Origin: an uncultured Bacilli bacterium | Lineage (GTDB): Bacteria; Bacillota_I; Bacilli_A; RF39; UBA660 | Direction of reading: 5' to 3' | Assembly (NCBI GenBank): GCA_947588685.1 | Contig: CANPYM010000009.1 | Coordinates: 1-39,442, forward strand | Length of the DNA: 39,442 nucleotides | Part shown: positions 7,004 through 15,486 of the stretch, in pieces | How positions within the stretch are numbered: position 1 is the first letter of the stretch | Layout of the letters: every line of letters begins with the position of its first letter | The notes under the pieces: generated by a model | What the model was told of the DNA's origin: nothing | The model's input: only the letters and a program-made list of their open reading frames with translations | The model's database searches: none | Position numbers and translations under genes: made by a program

Positions 7004-8320
7004 ATGAAAGAGGTTTTGGATTTTATTCATTTTAATACCAAGTTAGAAGCTGGTGATAATGTTATCATTGGCCTTTCTGGTGGACCAGATTCTATGACTC
7101 TTTTAAATCACCTTTTAAAAATTAGAGATGAAGTACCTATCAACATTGTCTGTGCTCATGTTCATCATAACTTACGCAAAGAAAGTGATGATGAAGCTAG
7201 ACTTGTTGAAAAATATTGTCATAAACATAAGGTTATTTTTGAAATGCGTAAACTTGATAAAGATCTTAAGTTTACTGAAGCTTTAGGACACGAAATGCGT
7301 TACGCTTTCTTTGAAGAACTTATTATAAAATATCATGCTAAATATCTATTTACCGCTCATCATGGTGATGATTTAGTTGAAACGATTTTAATGCGATTAG
7401 TAAGAGGTTCAACAATTAAAGGTTATGCTGGCTTTAAAAGTGTTGTTAAAAGAAAAAACTATACTATTTTAAGACCTTTAGTTAGTCTTTCTAAAGAACA
7501 AATTATCGACTATGCGAATCGTATGAAAATACCTTATGTGATTGATAATAGTAATGTCGATTTAAGTTATACGAGAAATCGCTTTCGAAAATATTTTCTA
7601 CCAATGTTAAAAGAAGAAACAGATAATGTTCATCTTAAATTTTTAAAGTATAGTGAAATGTTAAATGAGTATAACGATTATGTTAATAAACAGATCGATA
7701 ATGTCTATTCTATTATTGTAACTAATTCTATTATCAATATTGATTTATTAAAAAAGGAACATATTGTCATTATTAAAGGCATTTTAAACCGGTGGCTTCA
7801 TAAAGAATATGGCAGTGATATCAAGTTAATTAATGATACACATACGGATAGCATTATTAAATTAATGTATAGTGATAGACCTAATGCTTATGTTCATTTA
7901 CCAAATTACCGCGTTGTTAAAGCCTATAATCGCCTTTATATTGAAAGAAACATTAATCGTTATTCTTATGAATATACTTTAGATAGTGATGTCTTACTAC
8001 CCAATAAGCGTATAATTGCTATTATTAAAGAGACTAATTTAACAAGTAACTATGTAACCCATTTAAATAGTGAAGATATTAAACTACCTTTATATGTCCG
8101 TAATTACCATCCAGGTGATAAAATGCAAGTTAAGAATATGCAAGGGCATAAAAAAATTAGTGATATTTTCATTGATGAAAAGGTTGATTTTTTAGATCGT
8201 GAGACCTATCCTGTTGTTGTTGATAGTGCAGGTGAAATAATTTGGTTACCAGGTATTAAAAAGTCTGTATTTGATAGCAAAAATACGGGAAAGTATGATA
8301 TAATACTAGAGTATCGTTAG
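7004..8320 (+). CDS. tilS: tRNA(Ile)-lysidine synthase
   Basis: TilS converts cytidine-34 of the CAU-anticodon tRNA-Ile to lysidine with ATP and lysine, so that the tRNA reads AUA. The PP-loop SGGPDS lies at about residues 25-30, with the supporting AHVHHNLR and FTAHHGDDLVET motifs. A middle domain follows, and the C-terminal TilS domain includes RNYHPGDKM and KKISDIFID. The length of 438 aa is typical. I chose the ATG at 7004 (MKEVLDF) with GTGGTGG upstream; the GTG at 6992 would start inside the expected transcription start region. The pair tilS-ftsH is conserved in Bacilli, where hprT often sits between them; hprT is absent here. The AT-rich genome makes AUA codons frequent, so the gene is expected to be essential. 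Confidence 0.95.
   Translation: MKEVLDFIHFNTKLEAGDNVIIGLSGGPDSMTLLNHLLKIRDEVPINIVCAHVHHNLRKESDDEARLVEKYCHKHKVIFEMRKLDKDLKFTEALGHEMRYAFFEELIIKYHAKYLFTAHHGDDLVETILMRLVRGSTIKGYAGFKSVVKRKNYTILRPLVSLSKEQIIDYANRMKIPYVIDNSNVDLSYTRNRFRKYFLPMLKEETDNVHLKFLKYSEMLNEYNDYVNKQIDNVYSIIVTNSIINIDLLKKEHIVIIKGILNRWLHKEYGSDIKLINDTHTDSIIKLMYSDRPNAYVHLPNYRVVKAYNRLYIERNINRYSYEYTLDSDVLLPNKRIIAIIKETNLTSNYVTHLNSEDIKLPLYVRNYHPGDKMQVKNMQGHKKISDIFIDEKVDFLDRETYPVVVDSAGEIIWLPGIKKSVFDSKNTGKYDIILEYR
8296..8304 (+). promoter_or_regulatory. possible extra promoter for ftsH inside tilS
   Basis: TGATATAAT at 8296-8304 is a perfect extended -10 in the 3' end of tilS, 30 nt before the ftsH start. No convincing -35 is seen. Confidence 0.33.
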
Positions 8321-8334
8321 AAAGAGGAGTAATT

Positions 8335-10350
8335 ATGAATAAAAAAACAGTTAAAAAGAATGTCCTTTCCTACGTTGTGTTCTTTGCGCTAATTGCTTTT
8401 ATTGCTATTTTTGCTGGAACATTTAGTAATAAAACTCATAATTTAACCTATTCAGAATTCATTGAAAAAATGGAAGATCAAGAAATTGAAAAAGTTACCA
8501 TCACACCAAGTCAAGATGCTGGTGTCTATGAATTAACAGGAAAATTAAAGGACTATAAGGAAAAAGAATCATTTTATGTAAATTCACCACTTTCTGATTC
8601 AACTATCGATGTCATCTATGATGGAAGTCAAAAGTATGGATTTGCAATTAAAACGGAAAAAGACCCAGGATCTAGTCTTTTACTAGTTATCCTTGTTCAG
8701 GTTTTACCACTTGTCTTACTTGCTGGTGTCGCTATTTTCTTTGTTACAAGACAGATGAGCGCTAATAGCAAGTCAATGGATTTCGGTAAGAGTAAAGCTC
8801 GATTAAGTGACGATAGAAAGAAAGTAACTTTCAAAGATGTTGCTGGTCTTACTGAAGAAAAAGAAGAAGTTGCAGAATTAATTGAATTCTTAAAACATCC
8901 AAAGAAGTTTCAACGAATGGGAGCTCGTATTCCTAAAGGTGTCCTATTAGTAGGTCCTCCTGGAACGGGTAAAACTTTATTAGCTAGAGCTGTAGCCGGT
9001 GAAGCTAATGTACCATTTTACTATATAAGTGGATCTGACTTCGTTGAGTTATTTGTCGGTGTTGGTGCTAGCCGGGTTCGGGATATGTTTAAACAAGCTA
9101 AACATAATGCCCCTTGCTTAATCTTTATTGATGAGATTGATGCTGTGGGTCGTCAAAGAGGTGCTGGTTTAGGTGGCGGACACGATGAACGTGAACAAAC
9201 TCTTAACCAATTATTAACCGAAATGGATGGCTTTGGTGAAAACGAAGGTATTATCGTTATCGCTGCTACAAACCGTCCGGATGTTCTAGATCCCGCCTTA
9301 CTTCGTCCAGGTCGTTTTGACCGCCAAGTAACGGTTAACTTACCAGATATTACAGGTCGTAAAGAAATCCTTGAAGTTCACGCTAAAGGTAAGACTTTCG
9401 CCCCTGGTGTAACACTAGATAATATTGCTAAAAGAACGGTTGGCTTTAGTGGTGCTGATCTTGAAAACTTACTTAATGAAGCCGCTTTATTAACTGTTAG
9501 ACGTAATAAAGATGCTATTACGATGGCAGAAATTGATGAAGCACATGATCGCGTGCTTATGGGTCCAGCTAAAGTTACAAAGAAGTATACGGATAAGGAA
9601 AAGAAAATTGTTGCTTATCACGAAGCTGGCCATGCTGTGGTTGGTATTAAGTTAGAAGGAGCTAACGAAGTTCAAAAAATCACGATTATACCTCGTGGTC
9701 AAGCCGGTGGTTACAACTTGATGTTACCTCGTGAAGAAACATTCTTACAAACCAAAAATGAATTACTTGAAACGATTAGTGGCTTGTTAGGTGGTCGTGT
9801 AGCTGAAGAAGTAGTCTTTAATGAGATTACAACTGGAGCGCACAATGACTTTGAAAAAGCTACTAAGATAGCGCGTGCTATGGTTACAGAATATGGTATG
9901 AGTGATTTAGGACCAGTTCAATTTGAACATCAAGAATCAAGTGTCTTCTTAGGCCGTGATTATAATAAGAGTCATAATTTCTCAAGTGAAGTTGCTTTTG
10001 AAATTGACCAAGAACAACGTAAAATCATTAACGAATGTTATGAAAAAACCCGTGAAATTATTTCTCATAATCGGGATTTGCTAGATTTAATTGCTAATAC
10101 TTTATTAGAGTATGAAACAATTACTAAAGAACAAATTGAATATTTAGTTAAAAATGGTCATATGCCAGAAGAACCAAAAGAAGAAGAAAAAGTAGTTCCA
10201 AAGAAAGAAGAGGAAGAAGTTCAAGAAGTTGTTCTTGATGATCTAACCGAAGAAGAATTACGCGAGTTAGCTAAAGATGAGAATATTGATAATGCTGATA
10301 GTATGAGTAAAGATGAATTATTAAAGGCTTTATCAGAAGAAGATAAGTAA
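8335..10350 (+). CDS. ftsH: ATP-dependent zinc metalloprotease FtsH
   Basis: This membrane-bound AAA+ protease degrades misfolded or regulatory membrane and soluble proteins. Transmembrane segments lie at about residues 10-30 and 113-137, with an external domain between them. The AAA module has Walker A GPPGTGKT (207-214), Walker B LIFIDEID and the second region of homology [17 protein letters not shown]. The zinc site HEAGH is at 429-433, with the third ligand region later ([12 protein letters not shown]). After an acidic Glu/Lys-rich linker (about 610-640) the last 30 residues ([16 protein letters not shown] and [10 protein letters not shown]) look like a SAP/Rho-N helix-turn-helix element, which is not usual for FtsH. 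RBS AGAGGAG; cotranscribed with tilS. The stop codon lies in the loop of the terminator. Confidence 0.98.
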   Translation: MNKKTVKKNVLSYVVFFALIAFIAIFAGTFSNKTHNLTYSEFIEKMEDQEIEKVTITPSQDAGVYELTGKLKDYKEKESFYVNSPLSDSTIDVIYDGSQKYGFAIKTEKDPGSSLLLVILVQVLPLVLLAGVAIFFVTRQMSANSKSMDFGKSKARLSDDRKKVTFKDVAGLTEEKEEVAELIEFLKHPKKFQRMGARIPKGVLLVGPPGTGKTLLARAVAGEANVPFYYISGSDFVELFVGVGASRVRDMFKQAKHNAPCLIFIDEIDAVGRQRGAGLGGGHDEREQTLNQLLTEMDGFGENEGIIVIAATNRPDVLDPALLRPGRFDRQVTVNLPDITGRKEILEVHAKGKTFAPGVTLDNIAKRTVGFSGADLENLLNEAALLTVRRNKDAITMAEIDEAHDRVLMGPAKVTKKYTDKEKKIVAYHEAGHAVVGIKLEGANEVQKITIIPRGQAGGYNLMLPREETFLQTKNELLETISGLLGGRVAEEVVFNEITTGAHNDFEKATKIARAMVTEYGMSDLGPVQFEHQESSVFLGRDYNKSHNFSSEVAFEIDQEQRKIINECYEKTREIISHNRDLLDLIANTLLEYETITKEQIEYLVKNGHMPEEPKEEEKVVPKKEEEEVQEVVLDDLTEEELRELAKDENIDNADSMSKDELLKALSEEDK

Positions 10351-10364
10351 TTATCTTCTTTTTT
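10337..10364 (+). terminator. intrinsic terminator of tilS-ftsH
   Basis: A perfect 10-bp stem (10337-10346 with 10351-10360) has the tetraloop GTAA, which contains the ftsH stop codon. A T-tract follows. Confidence 0.87.
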
Positions 10365-10396
10365 GTAAGAAAAAAGAATAGTTTAATTACTATTCT
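10365..10396 (-). terminator. intrinsic terminator of the FemAB-like gene
   Basis: On the minus strand AGAATAG pairs with CTATTCT (10396-10390 with 10381-10375), followed by T-rich DNA. The stop codon of the minus-strand gene lies in the loop. Confidence 0.75.
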
Positions 10397-11453
10397 CTTT
10401 TTTGCGTTTAACTTCTTTATTTAAAAAGTATTGAAATTTGTTTATAACTAGACTATAGTGACCAATATATTTAATAGGAAAGCATTGAAAGTGCTCAACA
10501 TAATAGTCAGTATTTAAATTAATATTTGATATTTTAATAAAGTTACAACCAAATTTTTGAGCTTCAATCATCGCTTGATATAATAAGCCATCTTCTACTT
10601 CTAAGTCTTTAAATAGAGGCTTAACGGTATTGTAAATATATTCACAAATATTATTTTTAGTATTAAATGGAAGAATGATTAAAGCACATCCAATATCCAT
10701 TTCATCACCGATGACATCAATTAATTCATCGATTTTAGCAAGATCAGCTTTAGGTGCTCCTTCATCATTTAAATAAGCATAGTAAAAGGGTAGATTAATT
10801 TTAGCGATGATAATTTTAACACGTTCTTTAAAGTTCATCATTAAATTACCTACTAAATCATCACTAAAATATTCATCATCAATTATTTCACTTAAACGTC
10901 TGATATCTTCTAGACTATCACTAACTTCAAATGATATACCTCGTCTTAAATAGAAATCTCTTTTTTCATATTTCTTCTTTAATTCTGTCTTAGTAACTTT
11001 TTTCTTTCCTTTATAAAGAGGAAATAAGACATTGTTAGTTGCATCAATATATTCATTAAACCAACGATAAGCATTATCCGTTAAGTTATTATGAATAATA
11101 TTAAAATTAGTGTTTTTAGTTGAAATATTTGGATAGACATCAATAACATAAGCATGATATTTCTTAGCTAATCCTTTGATATTTTCCGTAAAAAATGTAA
11201 CTAATGGTTTATTACTAAAATCTAATAAAAATCCATTTGGTATATAAAATTGATCGCCACTTTTTTTCTTATTGATAATTATTTGCGCTGTCGCACATAG
11301 CTTATTATCATCATAGACACCGACAACTAAGTAATTTTTATACTCCTTTGTTTTAGCCCATAAGTTTTCTTGCATAAATGACAAATAATCACAATTTTTT
11401 ATAAAATCTACATACTCTTTATATGCTATTTTCTCTTTAAATATATAACCCAT
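10383..11453 (-). CDS. FemAB-family aminoacyltransferase
   Basis: This is a probable peptidoglycan branch-forming transferase. FemAB proteins move amino acids from aminoacyl-tRNA onto the stem-peptide lysine of lipid II. The segment FMQENLWAKTKEYKN (about residues 26-40) matches the FemAB start pattern (F-Q...W...K). It is followed by a GNAT-like first half (LCATAQIIINKKKSGDQFYIPNG) and a second GNAT-like half with KKYEKRDFYLRRGISFEV and YYAYLNDEG. A charged stretch near KGKKKVTKTELKKKYEKRD could be a short version of the usual coiled-coil arm. I chose the ATG at 11453 behind AGGTGAGGG; a GTG nine bases upstream is less likely. It lies next to a divergent lipid II flippase-like gene, which fits a wall role. 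The exact amino acid added cannot be told. Confidence 0.75.
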   Translation of the reverse strand: MGYIFKEKIAYKEYVDFIKNCDYLSFMQENLWAKTKEYKNYLVVGVYDDNKLCATAQIIINKKKSGDQFYIPNGFLLDFSNKPLVTFFTENIKGLAKKYHAYVIDVYPNISTKNTNFNIIHNNLTDNAYRWFNEYIDATNNVLFPLYKGKKKVTKTELKKKYEKRDFYLRRGISFEVSDSLEDIRRLSEIIDDEYFSDDLVGNLMMNFKERVKIIIAKINLPFYYAYLNDEGAPKADLAKIDELIDVIGDEMDIGCALIILPFNTKNNICEYIYNTVKPLFKDLEVEDGLLYQAMIEAQKFGCNFIKISNINLNTDYYVEHFQCFPIKYIGHYSLVINKFQYFLNKEVKRKKENSN

Positions 11454-11470
11454 AACCCTCACCTATTATA

Positions 11471-11500
11471 AGTATACAACAAACGAAATGTCATTTGCAA
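11471..11500 (-). promoter_or_regulatory. promoter of the FemAB-like gene (minus strand)
   Basis: TTGCAA (11500-11495), 18-nt spacer and TATACT (11476-11471). The palindromic -35 hexamer is shared with the plus-strand promoter. The -10 ends 17 nt before the ATG. Confidence 0.72.
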
Positions 11501-11523
11501 CAATTAATAAATGATAGTATAAT
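11495..11523 (+). promoter_or_regulatory. promoter of the flippase-PAP2 operon
   Basis: TTGCAA (11495-11500), 17-nt spacer and TATAAT (11518-11523). It uses the same palindromic TTGCAA as the divergent gene. Confidence 0.78.
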
Positions 11524-11546
11524 TATTAGCGAGGAGAGTTGATGTA

Positions 11547-13217
11547 ATGAAAAAGGACGATTTTCTAAAGGGTGCCTTTGTTGCAACAGTATGTCTCATT
11601 ATAACAAAAATATTGGGTGCACTTTATGTCATCCCTTTTTATGCTATCGTAGGTTCTAAAGGAACCATTTTATATGGATCAGCATATAATATATATGCCA
11701 TTTTTTTAAACTTATCAACACTTGGATTACCACTAGCTATCAGTAAAATGGTAAGTGAATATCAAACTCTAGATTATCAAAGCGTAAAAAAAAGAGCTTA
11801 TAAAATAGCCGGAAGACTTATGATTGTAATGTCCTTGTTAACGACCGTTATTCTTTTTTTAGCAGCTCCTTTTTTAGCTCAAAATATTATTAAAACAAAT
11901 ATTGATATTAATAGTTATGCCCCTTTAGGCGCTTTTAGTTTTGCTTTTAGTGAATTAATAGAAACGAAGATGATGATTGAAGGTATTACGACCGTTATGA
12001 GGGTATCCGCTCTAGCCATTGTCTTTGTTACTTTATTAAGTATGATGCGTGGTTACCTTCAAGGTATGAAGTATATAACCGCTTCATCTATATCGCAGGT
12101 TATCGAGCAAATAATTAGAGTTATTATAATCGTTTTAGGATCATATTTATGTGTTAAAGTCTTTAATACAACTATCACAACCGCAATTGTTTGGACGATT
12201 ATTGGAGCGATTATTGGCGCAATTGTTGCTTTCATTTATCTATTATATAAGAAGAGTCAAGTCCCTGAAGTTTCTAATTACGAGATAAAAGAAGAAGAAA
12301 AGAAGATTACTAATAAAGATATTTTAAAGAAAGTTGCGACTTATACCGTACCATTAATTATTATGGAATTAATTGGTATGTCATTCCAATTAGTTGATAT
12401 GTTTACCGTTGTAAGAACACTTACGGCACACGGTTTTTCTGTAACAGATGCTTCTAATATTATGAATATTGTAACCACTTTAGGTATTAAATTAAATGTA
12501 ATTGTCATGACAATTGCTAATGGTATTGTTATCAGTTTATTACCTAATTTAACAAGTGATTTTGTATCTGGTAATATTGAAGCCGTTAGAAGTAAAATAA
12601 CAAGAACAATTGAAGTAATTTGTTATATAACGATTCCGATGGCCATTGGTTTATCTTTCTTAGCTGAACCAGCTTGGACGGTTTTCTATGGACCAGATTT
12701 CTATGGCCCAAGAGTTTTCTGTGTTAGCGTCTTTGTTGCTGTTTTCGGTAGTATCTTCACTAATGTTATGATTATGATGCAGTCTTTAAACCGTTATAAA
12801 AAGATGTATTTAGCGCTTTTCATCGGTTTTGGTTTTAATGCTATTATGAATATACCTTTTATGGTTTTCTTTGGTGAGATTGGCCTAAAAATGTATTATG
12901 GTAACCTTATTGCTACTATGATTGGTTATGGTTTAGCTATTACTATTTGCCTAATTGATTTAAAGAAAGCTTTCCATATTCATTATGGTAAAACATTGAA
13001 ATATTTAGCTTATACCATCTTAACTTCATTATTTATGGTTGCTATGCTATCTGTTCTTAAAACGGTTGTACCAATTAGTAATCCATCACGGCTTATATCT
13101 TTACTTATCGCCATTCTTTATGCTGGTGTTGGCGCTATTATCTATTTTGCTATTACTTATAAACTTAAAATGTATGATGATATTATTGGTATAAAACTAA
13201 AATTAAAAAGGAAATAA
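11547..13217 (+). CDS. MurJ/SpoVB-type lipid II flippase-like membrane protein (YtgP-like)
   Basis: This is a MOP-superfamily polytopic membrane protein with about 14 hydrophobic segments over 556 aa. The N-terminus (KGAFVATVCLIITKILGALY, then VIPFYAIVGSKG and the segment ending LGLPLAISKMVSEY) closely follows the B. subtilis YtgP pattern. YtgP is the MurJ functional counterpart that moves lipid II across the membrane, and SpoVB is its sporulation paralogue. I cannot separate the two by eye; the vegetative promoter and the divergent FemAB-like gene favour a general lipid II role. RBS CGAGGAG; a PAP2 phosphatase follows after 2 nt, which would fit recycling of the undecaprenyl carrier. Confidence 0.88.
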   Translation: MKKDDFLKGAFVATVCLIITKILGALYVIPFYAIVGSKGTILYGSAYNIYAIFLNLSTLGLPLAISKMVSEYQTLDYQSVKKRAYKIAGRLMIVMSLLTTVILFLAAPFLAQNIIKTNIDINSYAPLGAFSFAFSELIETKMMIEGITTVMRVSALAIVFVTLLSMMRGYLQGMKYITASSISQVIEQIIRVIIIVLGSYLCVKVFNTTITTAIVWTIIGAIIGAIVAFIYLLYKKSQVPEVSNYEIKEEEKKITNKDILKKVATYTVPLIIMELIGMSFQLVDMFTVVRTLTAHGFSVTDASNIMNIVTTLGIKLNVIVMTIANGIVISLLPNLTSDFVSGNIEAVRSKITRTIEVICYITIPMAIGLSFLAEPAWTVFYGPDFYGPRVFCVSVFVAVFGSIFTNVMIMMQSLNRYKKMYLALFIGFGFNAIMNIPFMVFFGEIGLKMYYGNLIATMIGYGLAITICLIDLKKAFHIHYGKTLKYLAYTILTSLFMVAMLSVLKTVVPISNPSRLISLLIAILYAGVGAIIYFAITYKLKMYDDIIGIKLKLKRK

Positions 13218-13219
13218 AG

Positions 13220-13825
13220 ATGACAAAGAAGGATGCTTTATATATTGCGGGACCAACAATTATTCAAAGTCTTTTATACTTCGGTGTTAAATTAATTTGT
13301 GGTAGTCCTAATTTACTTATATCAACTTTTGATAATCATTTACCATTTGTATCATACTTTGTCTATTTCTATGTCTTTTGGTATGTTATGCTTATTTTTG
13401 TTCCTTATTTAATTTATCGTTATGATAAAGAATTATTAAGGAAATATAATAAAATTTTTATTCTTGATAGTGTCATTTGCATTTTAATCTTTTTAATCTA
13501 TCCAACCACTATTAACCGGGCTAGTTTTGATGTTAATAGTCTTTCAACTTGGATTGTAAATCTTATCTATTATTTTGATACCCCAGTTTTAAATTGTTTT
13601 CCTAGTTTGCACGCTTTAAATAGTTTACTTTGGATTATTGTAATGTTAAATAATAAAAAAATACCTAAGTTATGGCGTGGTATCGTTATTTTCTTATCAA
13701 CGGGTGTCATTTTATCAACCATCTTTATCAAACAACACGTTATCTATGATTTAATAGGTTCGGTTGGTGTTTTAATTATTAGTTATTTAATTTTAAAGAT
13801 AATTAGTCTTATCCGTAAGAAGTAA
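13220..13825 (+). CDS. PAP2-family membrane phosphatase
   Basis: This is a membrane phosphatase with five or six hydrophobic segments over 201 aa. The PAP2 second motif appears as PSLHA (with the conserved His) and the third as KQHVIYD (catalytic His and Asp), placed between membrane helices as usual. The first motif (KxxxxxxRP) is not clear; NRASF near residue 97 is the nearest candidate. The family includes undecaprenyl-pyrophosphate phosphatases, phosphatidylglycerophosphate phosphatases and inositol-phosphoceramide-type enzymes. Cotranscription with a lipid II flippase-like gene suggests lipid carrier recycling, but this is inference. A ribosome site (AAAAGGA) lies in the 3' end of the upstream gene. 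Confidence 0.8.
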   Translation: MTKKDALYIAGPTIIQSLLYFGVKLICGSPNLLISTFDNHLPFVSYFVYFYVFWYVMLIFVPYLIYRYDKELLRKYNKIFILDSVICILIFLIYPTTINRASFDVNSLSTWIVNLIYYFDTPVLNCFPSLHALNSLLWIIVMLNNKKIPKLWRGIVIFLSTGVILSTIFIKQHVIYDLIGSVGVLIISYLILKIISLIRKK

Positions 13826-13845
13826 TTATCTTTTTTGTTTGGTTA

Positions 13846-13854
13846 TGATATAAT
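13846..13854 (+). promoter_or_regulatory. extended -10 of the rpiB promoter
   Basis: TGATATAAT follows the six-T tract after the PAP2 gene. Sixteen nt separate it from the rpiB ATG. The tract itself has only a weak hairpin (AAGA/TCTT), so termination there is doubtful. Confidence 0.55.
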
Positions 13855-13870
13855 CATAGGGGAGGTACTT

Positions 13871-14308
13871 ATGAAAATAGGAATAGCTAATGATCATCAC
13901 GGCGTTACCATCAACAAGGAATTGACAAATTATTTAACTGATAAGGGGTATGATGTATATAATTATGGACCAGAGACGACAGAACCTGTAGATTACCCTA
14001 TATATGCTTTTAAATTAGCGGAAGCCGTTAGTAATAAAACTCTTGATTATGGAATTGTTATTTGCAATACGGGCATCGGTGTAAGTATTGCTTGTAATAA
14101 AGTAAAAGGTGTACGATGCGCTAAAGTAAATGATGAATGGGAAGCTAAAATGACACGGCAAGATAACGATGCTAATGTCTTAGCGTTAGGATCAAGGTTA
14201 ACAACTGATGAAATGCATAAAATTATCGATGTCTTTTTAACAACCGAATGTTCAATGGAAGAAAGGCATGTAAGAAGAAGAAACTTACTAGATAACTATA
14301 ATGGGTAA
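13871..14308 (+). CDS. rpiB: ribose-5-phosphate isomerase B
   Basis: RpiB interconverts ribose-5-phosphate and ribulose-5-phosphate in the pentose phosphate pathway. The N-terminal IGIANDHHGV, the active-site loop CNTGIGVSIACNK (with the catalytic Cys) and ANVLALGSR are family hallmarks. The length of 145 aa is typical of RpiB/LacAB enzymes. I chose the ATG at 13871, preceded by GGGGAGGT; the frame upstream has no function. It heads a run of genes that continues into ywzB and spoIID, with an 8-nt overlap with ywzB. The LacA/LacB subunits of galactose-6-phosphate isomerase are close relatives but are encoded in pairs, so RpiB is the better call. Confidence 0.93.
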   Translation: MKIGIANDHHGVTINKELTNYLTDKGYDVYNYGPETTEPVDYPIYAFKLAEAVSNKTLDYGIVICNTGIGVSIACNKVKGVRCAKVNDEWEAKMTRQDNDANVLALGSRLTTDEMHKIIDVFLTTECSMEERHVRRRNLLDNYNG

Positions 14309-14498
14309 AGTAACTTTATATTTAATTGTTGTACCTTTTGTTATTTGGGTTTTAGAAGGCTTACGGATTGAAACACTATTTCGTAAAGGCCGTGAGGTAA
14401 AAATAAAAATCTTTTATGTCTTAATATCTTTAGGCCTATCGTATTTAGTTGTTAATTGTTTATACGATTTTTCATTCTATTTTAATAACTTAATGTAG
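14301..14498 (+). CDS. DUF1146 membrane protein, YwzB-like
   Basis: A 65-aa protein with two hydrophobic segments (about residues 4-18 and 36-54) separated by a basic loop. The loop signature LEGLRIETLFRKGREVKIKI followed by a second helix ending in LVVNCLYDF is the DUF1146/YwzB pattern. In Bacillus ywzB lies between the atp operon and murAA-spoIID, and here spoIID also follows, so synteny supports the call. Function is unknown. The start overlaps the end of rpiB by 8 nt and no clear ribosome site is visible, suggesting translational coupling. Confidence 0.8.
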   Translation: MGKVTLYLIVVPFVIWVLEGLRIETLFRKGREVKIKIFYVLISLGLSYLVVNCLYDFSFYFNNLM

Positions 14499-14520
14499 TA
14501 TGTTTTTTATAGGAGGACTT

Positions 14521-15435
14521 ATGAAAAAAATACTGCTTTTTTGTTTGCTTTTCATTATCATTCCGGTTATCATTATTTCTTATTTAATAACAGAAGCAAA
14601 TGAACCTGACTTCACTTTTAGTAAAAATACGATGGTTAGAATATATCGTTCCAAAACGAAAAAAATTGAAGTTGTTCCTTTAGAAGAATATGTCAAAGGT
14701 GTTGTTGCGGGCGAAATGCCGGCATCTTTTAAAGAGGAAGCTTTAAAAGCTCAAGCTGTTGCTGCTAGAAGTTACGTTATGTATAAAATTGAGCGAAGTA
14801 CCAAAAATAAATATGATGTTGTTGATACCGTTATGAATCAAGTTTATATGGATGATGCATCCTTAAAAAAGAAATGGGGCAAAAATTATGACACAAATAA
14901 AGCTAAAATTGAGAAGGCTGTCTTAGATACTGCTTATCAGTATATAACTTATCAAGGAAAGATTGCCCAAGCTTTTTTCTTTTCAACAAGTAGTGGATAT
15001 ACAGAGAATAGTGAAGATGTTTTTGTGAGTAAAGTCCACTATTTAAAGAGTGTCAAAAGTGACTGGGATAAGATTTCACCAGTCTTTAGTGAGCAAGAAG
15101 AGTTCAAAATTAGTGATTTTTGTAAAAAATTACAGATACCTACTACAAATAAAGTAAATATTAAAATAACCGATAAGTCAAAAACCGGTCGTGTTAATAA
15201 GATTTTAATCAACAATAAGGAGTTTACAGGTAAAGAAGTAGTCAATTTACTAGGACTTCGAAGTGTTAATTTTGATGTGACGGTAGCAGATAAAGTTATC
15301 ATTACAACCAAAGGATATGGACATGGTGTTGGGATGAGTCAATATGGTGCTGAAGGTATGGCTAGAGCTGGTTATACATATGATGCGATTTTAAAATATT
15401 ATTATACTGACGTCGAAATTGAAAAAATAAAATAA
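14521..15435 (+). CDS. spoIID: stage II sporulation protein D (peptidoglycan lytic enzyme)
   Basis: SpoIID cleaves the glycan strands of septal peptidoglycan during engulfment, working with SpoIIM and SpoIIP in the mother cell. An N-terminal membrane segment covers about residues 3-22. The SpoIID domain starts near residue 35 (TMVRIYRSKTKKIEVVPLEEY). The catalytic Glu is in AGEMPASF (E65), corresponding to E88 of B. subtilis. Further family marks are KAQAVAARSYV and, near the C-terminus, GYGHGVGMSQYGAEGMA. The length of 304 aa is a little shorter than the usual 340. I chose the ATG at 14521, directly behind TAGGAGGACTT. spoIIM and spoIIP are not in the window. Confidence 0.95.
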   Translation: MKKILLFCLLFIIIPVIIISYLITEANEPDFTFSKNTMVRIYRSKTKKIEVVPLEEYVKGVVAGEMPASFKEEALKAQAVAARSYVMYKIERSTKNKYDVVDTVMNQVYMDDASLKKKWGKNYDTNKAKIEKAVLDTAYQYITYQGKIAQAFFFSTSSGYTENSEDVFVSKVHYLKSVKSDWDKISPVFSEQEEFKISDFCKKLQIPTTNKVNIKITDKSKTGRVNKILINNKEFTGKEVVNLLGLRSVNFDVTVADKVIITTKGYGHGVGMSQYGAEGMARAGYTYDAILKYYYTDVEIEKIK

Positions 15436-15486
15436 AGTAAGTATAAATTATTCATTATGGTTAACACTCTTAATAGAGGTGAAATA

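Noticed and set aside
13821-13837. Strong terminator after the PAP2 gene
   Set aside because: Six T are present but the only hairpin is a 4-bp AAGA/TCTT stem with a large loop; not convincing.
14445-14500. Sigma-E or sigma-G promoter for spoIID (CATTCTA at about 14472)
   Set aside because: No -35 at a suitable distance; the match is expected by chance in AT-rich DNA.
15441-15470. Sigma-F promoter for spoIIQ (GTATA at 15441-15445, GG at 15459-15460)
   Set aside because: The spacing of 13 nt and the mismatches in the GGnnAnAnT part make it too weak to list.
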